Below, piece after piece: positions 7,001 to 12,725 of a stretch of DNA of 12,725 nucleotides; positions within the stretch are counted from its first letter, which is position 1; each line of letters opens with the position of its first letter. Made by a program: the position numbers and the translations under genes. The notes beneath the pieces are model-generated. The model was not told the origin of the DNA and did not search any database. It saw nothing but the letters and a program-made list of their open reading frames with translations. The stretch comes from JBHHWH01 sp046756405 (GTDB taxonomy: Bacteria > Actinomycetota > Acidimicrobiia > Spongiisociales > ZC4RG35). The stretch is taken from positions 1-12,725 of the forward strand of contig JBHHWH010000068.1 of assembly GCA_046756405.1 (NCBI GenBank), written 5' to 3'.

Positions 7001-7768
7001 TCAACCTCTCCCTTCGGACAGTGCATCCACCGTGGCCTGGGAACTCAACCAGACCTCGAACTCGGCTTGGGAGACGACGCGAACCGGTATCGCCATCTGG
7101 GCATGCCCGATACCACACAGTTCGGCGCACTGCACCCGGAGACCCGGGTCCTCACCAAAGGTGCCGATCTTGGTGGGAGTGACGAAGGCGTGGGTAGTCA
7201 TACCGGGGACAGCGTCGATTTTCATCCTGAAGGCCGGCACCCAGAAGGAGTGGAGCACATCCCTGGCGGTGACGTCGAAGCGGATCCGGGTGTCGACGGG
7301 TACCACCAACTCCTCGCTGGATTCGACGCCGTTGGGGTAGATGATGTTCCAGCTCCAGCGCTGGGACTCGACTTCGATGATCAAATCGGGCTCGGGGTCG
7401 GCCCGCAGCTCGGCCAGCCCGACGAACCCGGGGTTGATGAGGATGGCCAGGGCCAGGGCACTGGTGATGGTCAGCCAGGCGGCGACGACCTTCTTGCTGC
7501 CTTTGATGGGGGGCCCGTCTTCCAGGCTGTCTCCGTTCGCCCGGAACTTGAAGGCGGAGTAGATCACCACCGAGACCACGAAGGCGAACACCGGGATGCC
7601 GAGGATGCTGAGAAGGATGAAAGCGTCGTCGATGATCCTCGCTTCGCGAGAGAACTGCTCAGGCAGGAACTCGAAGCCGAAAAGGATCGCTTCGCCGATT
7701 GCTACCAGCGCCAGCCAGAGCAGGCCGGCACCGAGAAGATCCCGTCTGGAAGAGTTGTTCCGCCTCAC
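7001..7768 (-). CDS. ctaC: Cytochrome c oxidase subunit II (CuA)
   Basis: The 255-residue subunit II takes electrons from cytochrome c, or another donor, at its external binuclear CuA centre and passes them to subunit I. It has a hydrophobic N-terminal segment (about 12-32), two further hydrophobic segments (about 48-72 and 95-112), then a cupredoxin domain. The full CuA set is visible: His173 ('VLHSFWVPAF'), Cys214, Glu216, Cys218, His222 and Met225 ('CAELCGIGHAQM'); the aromatic entry patch Q-R-W-S-W-N is at 136-141. No C-terminal CXXCH haem domain follows, so this is not a caa3 form, and the electron donor is not encoded in the window. The start is a GTG at 7768 with no Shine-Dalgarno, placed eight bases after a good -10 box, which suggests leaderless translation. 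It is the first gene of the cta operon. Confidence 0.95.
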   Translation of the reverse strand: MRRNNSSRRDLLGAGLLWLALVAIGEAILFGFEFLPEQFSREARIIDDAFILLSILGIPVFAFVVSVVIYSAFKFRANGDSLEDGPPIKGSKKVVAAWLTITSALALAILINPGFVGLAELRADPEPDLIIEVESQRWSWNIIYPNGVESSEELVVPVDTRIRFDVTARDVLHSFWVPAFRMKIDAVPGMTTHAFVTPTKIGTFGEDPGLRVQCAELCGIGHAQMAIPVRVVSQAEFEVWLSSQATVDALSEGRG

Positions 7769-7806
7769 GGCGGGGTATCATATACTCTGTTTATCGACGA
7801 TGTCCA
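7769..7806 (-). promoter_or_regulatory. Promoter of the cta operon, probably giving a leaderless mRNA
   Basis: On the minus strand TGGACA (7801-7806; 5 of 6 to the -35 consensus) and TATGAT (7777-7782; 5 of 6 to the -10 consensus) are separated by 18 bp. Transcription would begin about seven bases further on, at or next to the GTG of ctaC. A short inverted repeat GTAT-CAT-ATAC (7775-7785) overlaps the -10 box and could be part of an operator for the divergent Rrf2 regulator. The positions are read directly; the function is inferred. Confidence 0.6.
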
Positions 7807-7853
7807 TAATCTCGGGATCGTTCCGGCCAACATGAGAGGGTGGAGGTGAACCC
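7805..7853 (+). promoter_or_regulatory. Leader and ribosome site of the Rrf2 gene
   Basis: CATAAT at 7805-7810 may serve as the -10 box for the rightward Rrf2 gene, but no good -35 box lies at the right distance. GGAGGTGA just upstream of the ATG at 7854 is a strong ribosome site and fixes the start. Because this possible promoter overlaps the back of the cta promoter, binding of one regulator in the gap could affect both directions. Confidence 0.4.
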
Positions 7854-8312
7854 ATGAAGATTGTTCCCACCCGTCGCACCGACTACGCCCTTCGCTCCCT
7901 CATCTATCTGGCAGAGCACCCCGACGATCGGATCAACGCCGCGGAGATCGGGACTGAGATGGACGTTCCGCTTCCCATCCTTCACCAGGTCCTCGCCGAA
8001 CTTCAGAGGGCCGGCCTGGTGACCTCGCTTTCGGGCCCCAGGGGCGGCTACCTAATCGCCCGCAACCCCGAACAGCTCACCATCCTTGAGATCCTCGAAA
8101 CCATGGAGGGTCCAATCAGGCAGGGCGAGTGCGCCCTACGCGGCGGACCCTGCCATTGGGACGAGGTATGTGCAGTTCACCCCGCCTGGAGCGAGGCACG
8201 GGAAGAGTTCGCTTCCGCCCTCGCCTCTCACACCCTGGCGGAGGTGACCGAAATGGACCTCCGCCTACGCCACGGAACCGCTGAGATCCCAGAGAGTTCG
8301 CATCGCCGCTAG
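7854..8312 (+). CDS. Rrf2-family Fe-S transcriptional regulator
   Basis: The 152-residue protein has an Rrf2 N-terminal winged helix: 'TRRTDYALRSLIYLAEHP', the recognition-helix region 'MDVPLPILHQVLAELQRAGLV' and the wing 'SLSGPRGGYLIAR', then the long dimer helix 'LTILEILETMEGPI'. Three cysteines, Cys93, Cys100 and Cys106 (C-x6-C-x5-C), lie where IscR, NsrR and RsrR hold their Fe-S cluster, so it should sense iron-sulfur status, nitric oxide or redox state. The spacing is one residue longer in the first gap than the C-x5-C-x5-C of IscR and NsrR. It diverges from the cytochrome oxidase operon with 85 bp between starts, so control of that operon and of itself is a reasonable inference. NsrR is the closest named type, but I cannot assign a symbol. 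It ends 21 bp from the convergent merR-type gene. Confidence 0.9.
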   Translation: MKIVPTRRTDYALRSLIYLAEHPDDRINAAEIGTEMDVPLPILHQVLAELQRAGLVTSLSGPRGGYLIARNPEQLTILEILETMEGPIRQGECALRGGPCHWDEVCAVHPAWSEAREEFASALASHTLAEVTEMDLRLRHGTAEIPESSHRR

Positions 8313-8333
8313 ACCTGGATAGGGAGGCGTACC

Positions 8334-8819
8334 TCAGGACCGAACGTGGTTCTTGTGATCGCGAGGGGAGGCGTGAAAGTGCTCCTCGGCTGCAGCGGAA
8401 CCCGCCAGCACCACCCCTTCACCGATCGTCTGGCATCGAATCGGGTCGGTGCAGTCGGCAGGATCCAGCGAACGCGCCCGCTCAGTGATAGCGACCAGTT
8501 GCTTGCGGGTCTTCTTGAGCTTGGCGATGTGCCGGTCCAGATCCTCGAGGTGGCGCTCGAGGAGAGCCAGGACGTGATGGCACGTGGCCACCCCTTTGCC
8601 ACGCAGATCCAGAATGGAAGAGATCTCCGTCAGGGTGAGGCCCGTGGCCTGGGCATCGCGGATGAACCGGAGCCGCCCTACGGCCTCCTCGTCATAGTCC
8701 CTGTATCCGTTGGGCTCTCGCTGGGGAGGGGGCAGCAGTCCGATGTCTTCGTAGTAGCGGATGGTCTTCGTGTTCACGCCGGTAAGACGGGCAAGTTCTC
8801 CAATTCTCATGGACTTCAT
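8334..8819 (-). CDS. MerR-family metal-responsive regulator
   Basis: A 161-residue MerR protein. The winged helix is clear: 'MRIGELARLTGVNTKTIRYYEDIGLLPPP' with the N-G-Y-R-D-Y-D wing, then 'RLRFIRDAQATGLTLTEISSIL', a dimerisation helix (about 81-117) and a metal loop 'DPADCTDPIRC' (Cys123, Cys129). Cys80 at the start of the dimer helix aligns by eye with MerR Cys82 and ZntR Cys79, where Cu(I) sensor CueR has a serine. The C-terminus is His-rich (His147, 149, 154, 157). The frame extends to 8891, but the ATG at 8819 has AAGGGG five bases upstream; a second ATG at 8810 also starts the domain. It diverges from a copper ATPase gene across a MerR-type promoter, so it most likely activates that operon. 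The exact metal is uncertain. Confidence 0.9.
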   Translation of the reverse strand: MKSMRIGELARLTGVNTKTIRYYEDIGLLPPPQREPNGYRDYDEEAVGRLRFIRDAQATGLTLTEISSILDLRGKGVATCHHVLALLERHLEDLDRHIAKLKKTRKQLVAITERARSLDPADCTDPIRCQTIGEGVVLAGSAAAEEHFHASPRDHKNHVRS

Positions 8820-8828
8820 ATTAACCCC

Positions 8829-8860
8829 TTGACCTTCCAGTCGGATGGAAACTGTATGTT
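8829..8860 (+). promoter_or_regulatory. MerR-type promoter and operator of the copper ATPase operon
   Basis: TTGACC (8829-8834) is followed, after a long 20-bp spacer, by TATGTT (8855-8860). If GTATGT is taken as the -10, the spacer is 19 bp. An inverted repeat TTCCA-N6-TGGAA (8835-8850) fills the spacer. Over-long 19-20 bp spacers holding a dyad are the hallmark of promoters that MerR proteins untwist to activate, and the half-site resembles the CCTTCC/GGAAGG of CueR operators. The divergent MerR gene begins at 8819, so the protein probably controls both directions from this site. Confidence 0.75.
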
Positions 8861-8872
8861 GGCGGAGAGAGA

Positions 8873-8902
8873 GTTCCCCGGGGGTCAACAAAGCCTGGGA
8901 AC
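8873..8902 (+). other. Possible stem-loop in the copper ATPase leader
   Basis: GTTCCC (8873-8878) pairs with GGGAAC (8897-8902), extendable by GG/CC after one mismatch, with a loop of roughly 12 bases. It lies in the predicted 5' leader between the promoter and the ribosome site AGGAG (8938-8942). It could affect mRNA stability or be chance in GC-rich DNA; no T-run follows. Confidence 0.3.
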
Positions 8903-8944
8903 CGAACGCAAGAGCCCCCGCGAGGGAGGCGAGAGAAAGGAGCG

Positions 8945-11440
8945 ATGATGAGAGACCCAGTGTGTGGGATGACTGTCGCAGATGGGGCCCTGAAGGTCGA
9001 CGCCTACCCCGAGTACGGCTTCTGCTCCGAACACTGCCGCCAGTCGTTCCTGGCGGACCCGGAGCGCTACACCGGACAGTCCGCCGGGCACCACGACATG
9101 GGCACCGAGGAGTCGGCCGAGGAGGACGCCGACCCGGTTGAAGCCCCGGTCCTGGTCGGCGCCGGGGCCAGGACCGATCAGGCCGAGACGTTGCAGATCG
9201 CGGTGGAGGGGATGAGTTGTGCCTCCTGTGTTTCGACTATCGAGAACGCCTTGGATGAGATACCCGGAGTGATAGAAGCCCGGGTGAGCTTCGCCAGCGA
9301 GCGCGCCACCGTGGACGTCGTCCCCGGGGTGGTGGATCTCGAGAAGCTGGTCACAGCCGTTGAGAAGGCCGGATATCAGGCCCGGCCCGCGAGCGACGAC
9401 GCCGACGACGATACAGAGCAGGCTGGACGGGAGCGTCTGTACCGCACCCTCCTGAAGAAGTTCTGGTTTGCGGCCGCGGTCTCACTGCCGGTGATCTACT
9501 TCTCCTACCCAGAGATCTTCCCCGGCGTGCCCGAGAAGGGTTCTGCCGCACTGAACACGATCTGGGCCGGCATGGCTGTCCTCACCTTCGCCGTGATGGC
9601 CTGGTCCGGATCCCAGTTCTTCACCGGGGCCTGGTCCGCCTTCAAGCACCGCAGCGCCAACATGAACACCCTGATCGCCATTGGAATCTCGGCGGCGTGG
9701 CTGTATTCCACCGTCGCCCTTCTCTTCCCGGGTTTCTTCCCCGACGAGAAGTTGCGGGACGTCTTCTACGACGTGACCGCGGTGGTCACCGCGTTGGTGG
9801 TGTTGGGATCGGCGTTGGAGATCCGAGCCCGCGCCAAGACCTCCGAGGCGCTGAAAAAGCTCATCGGCCTTCAACCCAAGACTGCCCGGGTTATCCGGGA
9901 CGATGCCGAGGTCGAGGTACCCGTGGAGGAGGTGAAGATCGACGACGTCGTGGTGGTCAGGCCCGGAGAGAAGATTCCGGTGGACGGGGTGGTGGACTCC
10001 GGATCGTCGGCGGTAGACGAGTCGATGGTCACGGGTGAGTCGATCCCCGTCGAGAAGAACGAAGGCTCCACCGTGATCGGAGCCACCATCAACAGGACCG
10101 GGACCTTCCGGTTTCGTGCCACCCGGGTGGGTCGAGACACGATGCTCGCCCAGATCATCCAGATGGTGCGCGACGCCCAAGGGTCGAAAGCCCCCATCCA
10201 GCGGACCGTGGACAAGGTTGCCGGCTACTTCGTGCCGGCGGTGATGATTGTTGCCATCCTGACCTTCATGGCCTGGTACACCTTTGGCCCCTTCCCAGCC
10301 CTGGTGTACGCGGTAATTACGGCGGTCACGGTTCTGGTCATCGCCTGCCCCTGCGCCCTTGGACTGGCCACCCCCACCTCGCTGATGGTGGGTATCGGCA
10401 AGGGCGCCGAAAACGGCATCCTCATCAAGTCCGGGGACGCGCTGGAGACGGCCCACCGGATAACCACGGTCGTCCTGGACAAGACAGGAACGGTGACCAA
10501 GGGCGAACCGGCCTTGACCGACGTGGTCGCCTTCGATCCCTTCACCGACGAGGAAGTCCTCCGTCTCGCCGCCTCGGCGGAGATCGGCTCGGAACACCCC
10601 CTGGGGGAAGCCATCGTTGCCGGCGCCCGGGACCGCGGCATCGAGGTCGGCGAGCCCGACGATTTCGAGGCTGTCCCTGGCCACGGCATCGCTGCAACGG
10701 TCGACGGGAAGAGGGTCGTCTTGGGCAACCTCAAGTTCATGGCAGACCGGGGTGTGGCCGCGGGTGCCGCCGAAAAGGTAATGGAACGACTCTCCGACGA
10801 GGGGAAGACGGCCATGGTGATGGGAGTGAACGCCGAGCTGGCCGGGATCGTCGCCGTGGCCGACACCATCAAGGAGGATTCCAGGGTCGCCATCTCCCGG
10901 ATGCACGAGATGGGTCTCGAAGTGGTCATGATCACCGGAGACAACCCCCGCACCGCATCGGCGGTCGCCGGCCAGGTGGGCATCGACCGGGTCCTCGCCG
11001 AAGTGCTCCCCCAGGACAAGGCGAACCAGATCAAGCTGCTCCAGGCCGAGGGCAAAGTCGTGGCCATGGTGGGGGACGGGATCAACGATGCTCCGGCTCT
11101 GGCTCAAGCCGACGTGGGTATGGCCATGGGCACAGGCACCGACGTGGCCATGGAGTCCGGCGACATCACCTTGGTGAAGGGAAGCCTCACCGGTGTGGCC
11201 ACTGCCATTGAGCTGTCCAAGGCCACAATCCGCAACGTCCACCAGAATCTCGTGGGGGCCTTCGCCTACAACACCCTGGGCATTCCCATCGCCGCGGGTG
11301 TCCTCTACCCCTTCTTCGGGATCCTGCTCAGTCCGCTGATCGCCGGTGCAGCGATGGCGTTCTCGTCGGTGACGGTGGTAAGCAACGCCAACCGACTGCG
11401 CCGCTGGAAGCCGAGGCTCGCCGAGGCATCCGCATCATGA
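8945..11440 (+). CDS. copA: Cu(I)-exporting P1B-type ATPase with YHS and HMA domains
   Basis: This 831-residue inner-membrane pump expels cytoplasmic Cu(I) using ATP. Domains in order: a YHS-type metal domain (about 3-43, 'DPVCGMTV' and 'YGFCSEHCRQSF'), an acidic/His linker, an HMA domain (about 82-148) with G-M-S-C-A-S-C (Cys92, Cys95), then the P-type core. Core motifs: TGES (363-366), the membrane metal site C-P-C (468-470), the phosphorylation site D-K-T-G-T (Asp512), the H-P of the nucleotide domain (551-552), T-G-D-N (664-667) and G-D-G-I-N-D (710-715). The late-helix Y-N (775-776) and M-x-x-S-S (804-808) are the Cu(I)-specific P1B-1 signature, so copper (or silver) is a firm call. Two tandem ATGs (8945, 8948) follow AGGAG; the second has the better spacing. 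It heads an operon with the cupredoxin-like and methyltransferase genes and is probably induced through the adjacent MerR-type promoter. Confidence 0.96.
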   Translation: MMRDPVCGMTVADGALKVDAYPEYGFCSEHCRQSFLADPERYTGQSAGHHDMGTEESAEEDADPVEAPVLVGAGARTDQAETLQIAVEGMSCASCVSTIENALDEIPGVIEARVSFASERATVDVVPGVVDLEKLVTAVEKAGYQARPASDDADDDTEQAGRERLYRTLLKKFWFAAAVSLPVIYFSYPEIFPGVPEKGSAALNTIWAGMAVLTFAVMAWSGSQFFTGAWSAFKHRSANMNTLIAIGISAAWLYSTVALLFPGFFPDEKLRDVFYDVTAVVTALVVLGSALEIRARAKTSEALKKLIGLQPKTARVIRDDAEVEVPVEEVKIDDVVVVRPGEKIPVDGVVDSGSSAVDESMVTGESIPVEKNEGSTVIGATINRTGTFRFRATRVGRDTMLAQIIQMVRDAQGSKAPIQRTVDKVAGYFVPAVMIVAILTFMAWYTFGPFPALVYAVITAVTVLVIACPCALGLATPTSLMVGIGKGAENGILIKSGDALETAHRITTVVLDKTGTVTKGEPALTDVVAFDPFTDEEVLRLAASAEIGSEHPLGEAIVAGARDRGIEVGEPDDFEAVPGHGIAATVDGKRVVLGNLKFMADRGVAAGAAEKVMERLSDEGKTAMVMGVNAELAGIVAVADTIKEDSRVAISRMHEMGLEVVMITGDNPRTASAVAGQVGIDRVLAEVLPQDKANQIKLLQAEGKVVAMVGDGINDAPALAQADVGMAMGTGTDVAMESGDITLVKGSLTGVATAIELSKATIRNVHQNLVGAFAYNTLGIPIAAGVLYPFFGILLSPLIAGAAMAFSSVTVVSNANRLRRWKPRLAEASAS

Positions 11441-11477
11441 GTCGCCGAAGCGAGTCGCCCCAGAAAGGAGTCACATC

Positions 11478-11846
11478 ATGGATGTTCTGATCGTCAACCT
11501 CATCGGCCTAGTACTGATCGCCCTGATCGTCTGGTACTTCTGGCTGTCCAAGCCGGAGGGGGCCGCCGCCGCCCTGGCCGGGAGTGTTCAGGAGGCCTAC
11601 GTAGTGGTCAAAGGGGGATACTCCCCCGACACCATCCGAGTTGAGGCGGGTAAGCCGGTTCGTCTCATGTTCAACCGGACAGAGTCGGACCCTTGCTCGG
11701 AGAAGGTCATCCTGGACGGTTTCGGCGTCTCCGCTGATCTTCCCGAGGGCGAAATAGTCCCGGTGGAGTTCGTCCCCAACGAGCCCGGCGAGTACGAGTT
11801 TGCTTGCCAGATGGGGATGCTGCGAGGAAAAATCGTCGTCGAATGA
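11478..11846 (+). CDS. Membrane-anchored cupredoxin-like copper protein
   Basis: The 122-residue protein has one N-terminal helix (about 4-23, 'LIVNLIGLVLIALIVWYFWL') that would anchor it, followed by a small beta-sandwich of the cupredoxin_1 type (about 40-122): 'YVVVKGGYSPDTIRVEAGKP', 'VRLMFNRTESDPCSEKVIL', 'FVPNEPGEYEFACQMGMLRG'. Possible Cu ligands are Cys73 and the Cys110-x-Met112-x-Met114 cluster; the Cys plus Met set suits Cu(I) handling rather than a classical blue-copper His2Cys site. It has GGAG upstream and lies 37 bp after the ATPase gene, so it is most likely a copper carrier or scavenger accepting metal exported by the pump. This is inference. Proteins with this C-x-M-x-M ending are often found with copper ATPases; no gene symbol is assigned. 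Confidence 0.82.
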   Translation: MDVLIVNLIGLVLIALIVWYFWLSKPEGAAAALAGSVQEAYVVVKGGYSPDTIRVEAGKPVRLMFNRTESDPCSEKVILDGFGVSADLPEGEIVPVEFVPNEPGEYEFACQMGMLRGKIVVE

Positions 11847-12592
11847 GCGAGGACCAACGCGAGCCGATCCTCGGGTGGGAAGCAGCCCTGTCCTTCTGCC
11901 CGCCCGAGGACTCACCTCTCCTGGCGAGGACGGCGAGCGACGACACCGACGGCGAGCAGCGGGCGGTCACCCGACGTTACGACCGAATGGCATGGCTGTA
12001 TGACTTCTACGACGCGCCCATGGAGTATGCCGGGATCCGCCGCCGCCGGAAACGGCTAGTGGCCAGGGCCCGCGGCCGCGTCCTGGAGGTCGGGGTCGGC
12101 ACCGGTAAGAACCTCCCCCACTATCCCGCGGGGGTGGAACTGACCGCGATCGACGTGTCAGAGGCCATGGTGGGCCAGGCCCGACGACGGGCGGAGAGAC
12201 TGGGCATCTACCCCACCTTCGAGCTAGCCGATGTCACCACCCTTCCGTTCCCGGATGACACCTTCGACACCACCCTGGCCACCGCCGTCTTTTGCTCGGT
12301 GGCCGATCCCGTCGCCGGACTGCGGGAGCTGAGTCGGGTCACCAAACCCGACGGCCAGATCCTTCTCCTCGAGCATGTACGGCCCCGCAATCCCATCCTG
12401 GGATGGCTGGCCGACCTCGTCACGGTGTTCACTCGTCGCATCTTCGGCTTCACAGCAAATCGTCGAACCGAAGAAAACGTTGTTGCCGCCGGTCTGGAGG
12501 TAGCGGACGTTCGCCGGGAGGGCATTTGGAGGGAGATCATCGCCCGCCCCGGAGTGAGAGACAGGAACGAACCCGGAATCAGGCCAGCTTGA
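11843..12592 (+). CDS. Class I SAM-dependent methyltransferase
   Basis: A 249-residue Rossmann-fold methyltransferase of the UbiE/Methyltransf_11 type. SAM motifs: V-L-E-V-G-V-G-T-G (80-88), the acidic end of strand 2 at Asp104 ('TAIDVSEAMV'), 'ADVTTLPFPDDTFD' (129-142), then 'LRELSRVTKPDGQILLLEHV', followed by an amphipathic segment and N-R-R-T-E-E-N-V. A 40-residue N-terminal extension precedes the Y-D-R-M-A-W-L-Y-D-F-Y opening typical of this group. The ATG at 11843 overlaps the cupredoxin stop as ATGA, indicating translational coupling; the frame also opens at 11804 but that start would overlap the cupredoxin gene. A substrate cannot be told: quinones, lipids or a small thiol or metalloid are all possible for this fold. 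Its place in a copper operon is the main clue. It overlaps the convergent P450-like gene by 14 bp. Confidence 0.88.
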   Translation: MSEDQREPILGWEAALSFCPPEDSPLLARTASDDTDGEQRAVTRRYDRMAWLYDFYDAPMEYAGIRRRRKRLVARARGRVLEVGVGTGKNLPHYPAGVELTAIDVSEAMVGQARRRAERLGIYPTFELADVTTLPFPDDTFDTTLATAVFCSVADPVAGLRELSRVTKPDGQILLLEHVRPRNPILGWLADLVTVFTRRIFGFTANRRTEENVVAAGLEVADVRREGIWREIIARPGVRDRNEPGIRPA

Positions 12593-12725
12593 CCCGCACC
12601 GGCATCCGTTTGATGCCGTGGATGAAATTGGAACGGAGACGCTCCGCCGGGCCGGCCAACTCAATGTGTTTGAGACTCGAGACTGAGGGGGTCCTGGAAA
12701 AGGTGGGACGCAAGGGTTTCGTAGT
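12579..12725 (-). CDS. Probable cytochrome P450, C-terminal end (cut by window edge)
   Basis: The last 48 residues before a TGA at 12579-12581 are visible. The stretch 'IELAGPAERLRSNFIHGIKR' followed by M-P-V-R-V matches, from memory, the C-terminal beta region and tail of actinobacterial cytochromes P450 of the CYP124/125/142 type (R-S-N-F-x-x-G-I-K-x-M-P-V). The haem-binding Cys loop lies beyond the window, so this rests on the tail alone. The first 20 or so residues are less typical of the family, and whether the upstream frame is intact is unknown. It is convergent with the methyltransferase gene and overlaps its end by 14 bp. Confidence 0.65.
   Translation of the reverse strand, partial: TTKPLRPTFSRTPSVSSLKHIELAGPAERLRSNFIHGIKRMPVRVKLA

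Noticed and set aside
6977..7849. Open frame of 290 codons on the plus strand opposite ctaC
   Set aside because: A shadow frame; the minus strand carries a complete subunit II with all CuA ligands.
8313..8333. Possible terminator between the Rrf2 and MerR genes
   Set aside because: The 21-bp gap has no stem of useful length and no T-run on either strand.
9482..11242. Open frame of 586 codons on the minus strand opposite the copper ATPase
   Set aside because: It is a mirror of the high-GC codon bias of copA. Its translation is rich in Gly, His and Asp without domain motifs, and the plus-strand protein has every P-type ATPase motif.
11804..11842. Upstream start for the methyltransferase
   Set aside because: It would overlap the end of the cupredoxin-like gene by 43 bp, adds a basic non-conserved leader, and the ATGA start at 11843 explains the layout better.
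1..12725. CRISPR arrays, insertion sequences, tandem repeats
   Set aside because: No evenly spaced repeats, transposase frames or terminal inverted repeats were noticed when reading both strands by eye; the single HNH fragment is not evidence of a mobile element.

Overview
The window is about 12.7 kb of high-GC bacterial DNA that reads as an aerobic actinobacterium. Class Acidimicrobiia or a relative is my best guess. The clues are an F420-type luciferase-like oxidoreductase, the end of an HNH endonuclease of the DUF222-associated type, a probable cytochrome P450 C-terminus, GTG and TTG starts, and an actinobacterial-style haem-copper oxidase operon. The lineage is inferred from gene content only; no rRNA or tRNA gene was found.

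Left part (1-2953): the C-terminus of an HNH endonuclease (+) and an F420-dependent oxidoreductase (+). The latter ends 1 bp from a convergent minus-strand group: DUF302 protein, hotdog thioesterase and a lipoprotein with fibronectin III-like and discoidin-like domains. Scar (2954-3439): an open frame for a small two-helix membrane protein with no ordinary start codon, coupled by TGATG to a 40-residue stub of a 4Fe-4S/FAD oxidoreductase. It looks like a leftover piece of a lost electron-transfer operon.

Centre (3440-7768, minus strand): a compact cytochrome c oxidase operon read in the order ctaC (subunit II), ctaD (I), ctaF (IV), ctaE (III), ctaA (haem A synthase). Genes abut or overlap at every junction. 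A good sigma-70-like promoter sits so close to the ctaC GTG that the mRNA is probably leaderless. The divergent neighbour is an Rrf2 regulator with three cysteines, a likely Fe-S sensor of this promoter region. Subunit I has the YSHP form of the active-site helix (type A2 oxidases) and an extra N-terminal membrane hairpin.

Right part (8334-12592): a copper module. A MerR-type regulator (minus) diverges across a long-spacer MerR-type promoter from a Cu(I) P-type ATPase carrying YHS and HMA domains. This is followed by a membrane-anchored cupredoxin-like protein with Cys and Met ligands and by a SAM methyltransferase coupled to it through ATGA. The C-terminus of a probable cytochrome P450 enters from the right on the minus strand.

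Overall the window joins copper-dependent respiration (CuA and CuB oxidase plus haem A synthesis) with copper sensing and export. The least explained items are the methyltransferase in the copper operon, the MerR metal site that does not look like a classic Cu(I) sensor, and the operon scar beside ctaA.
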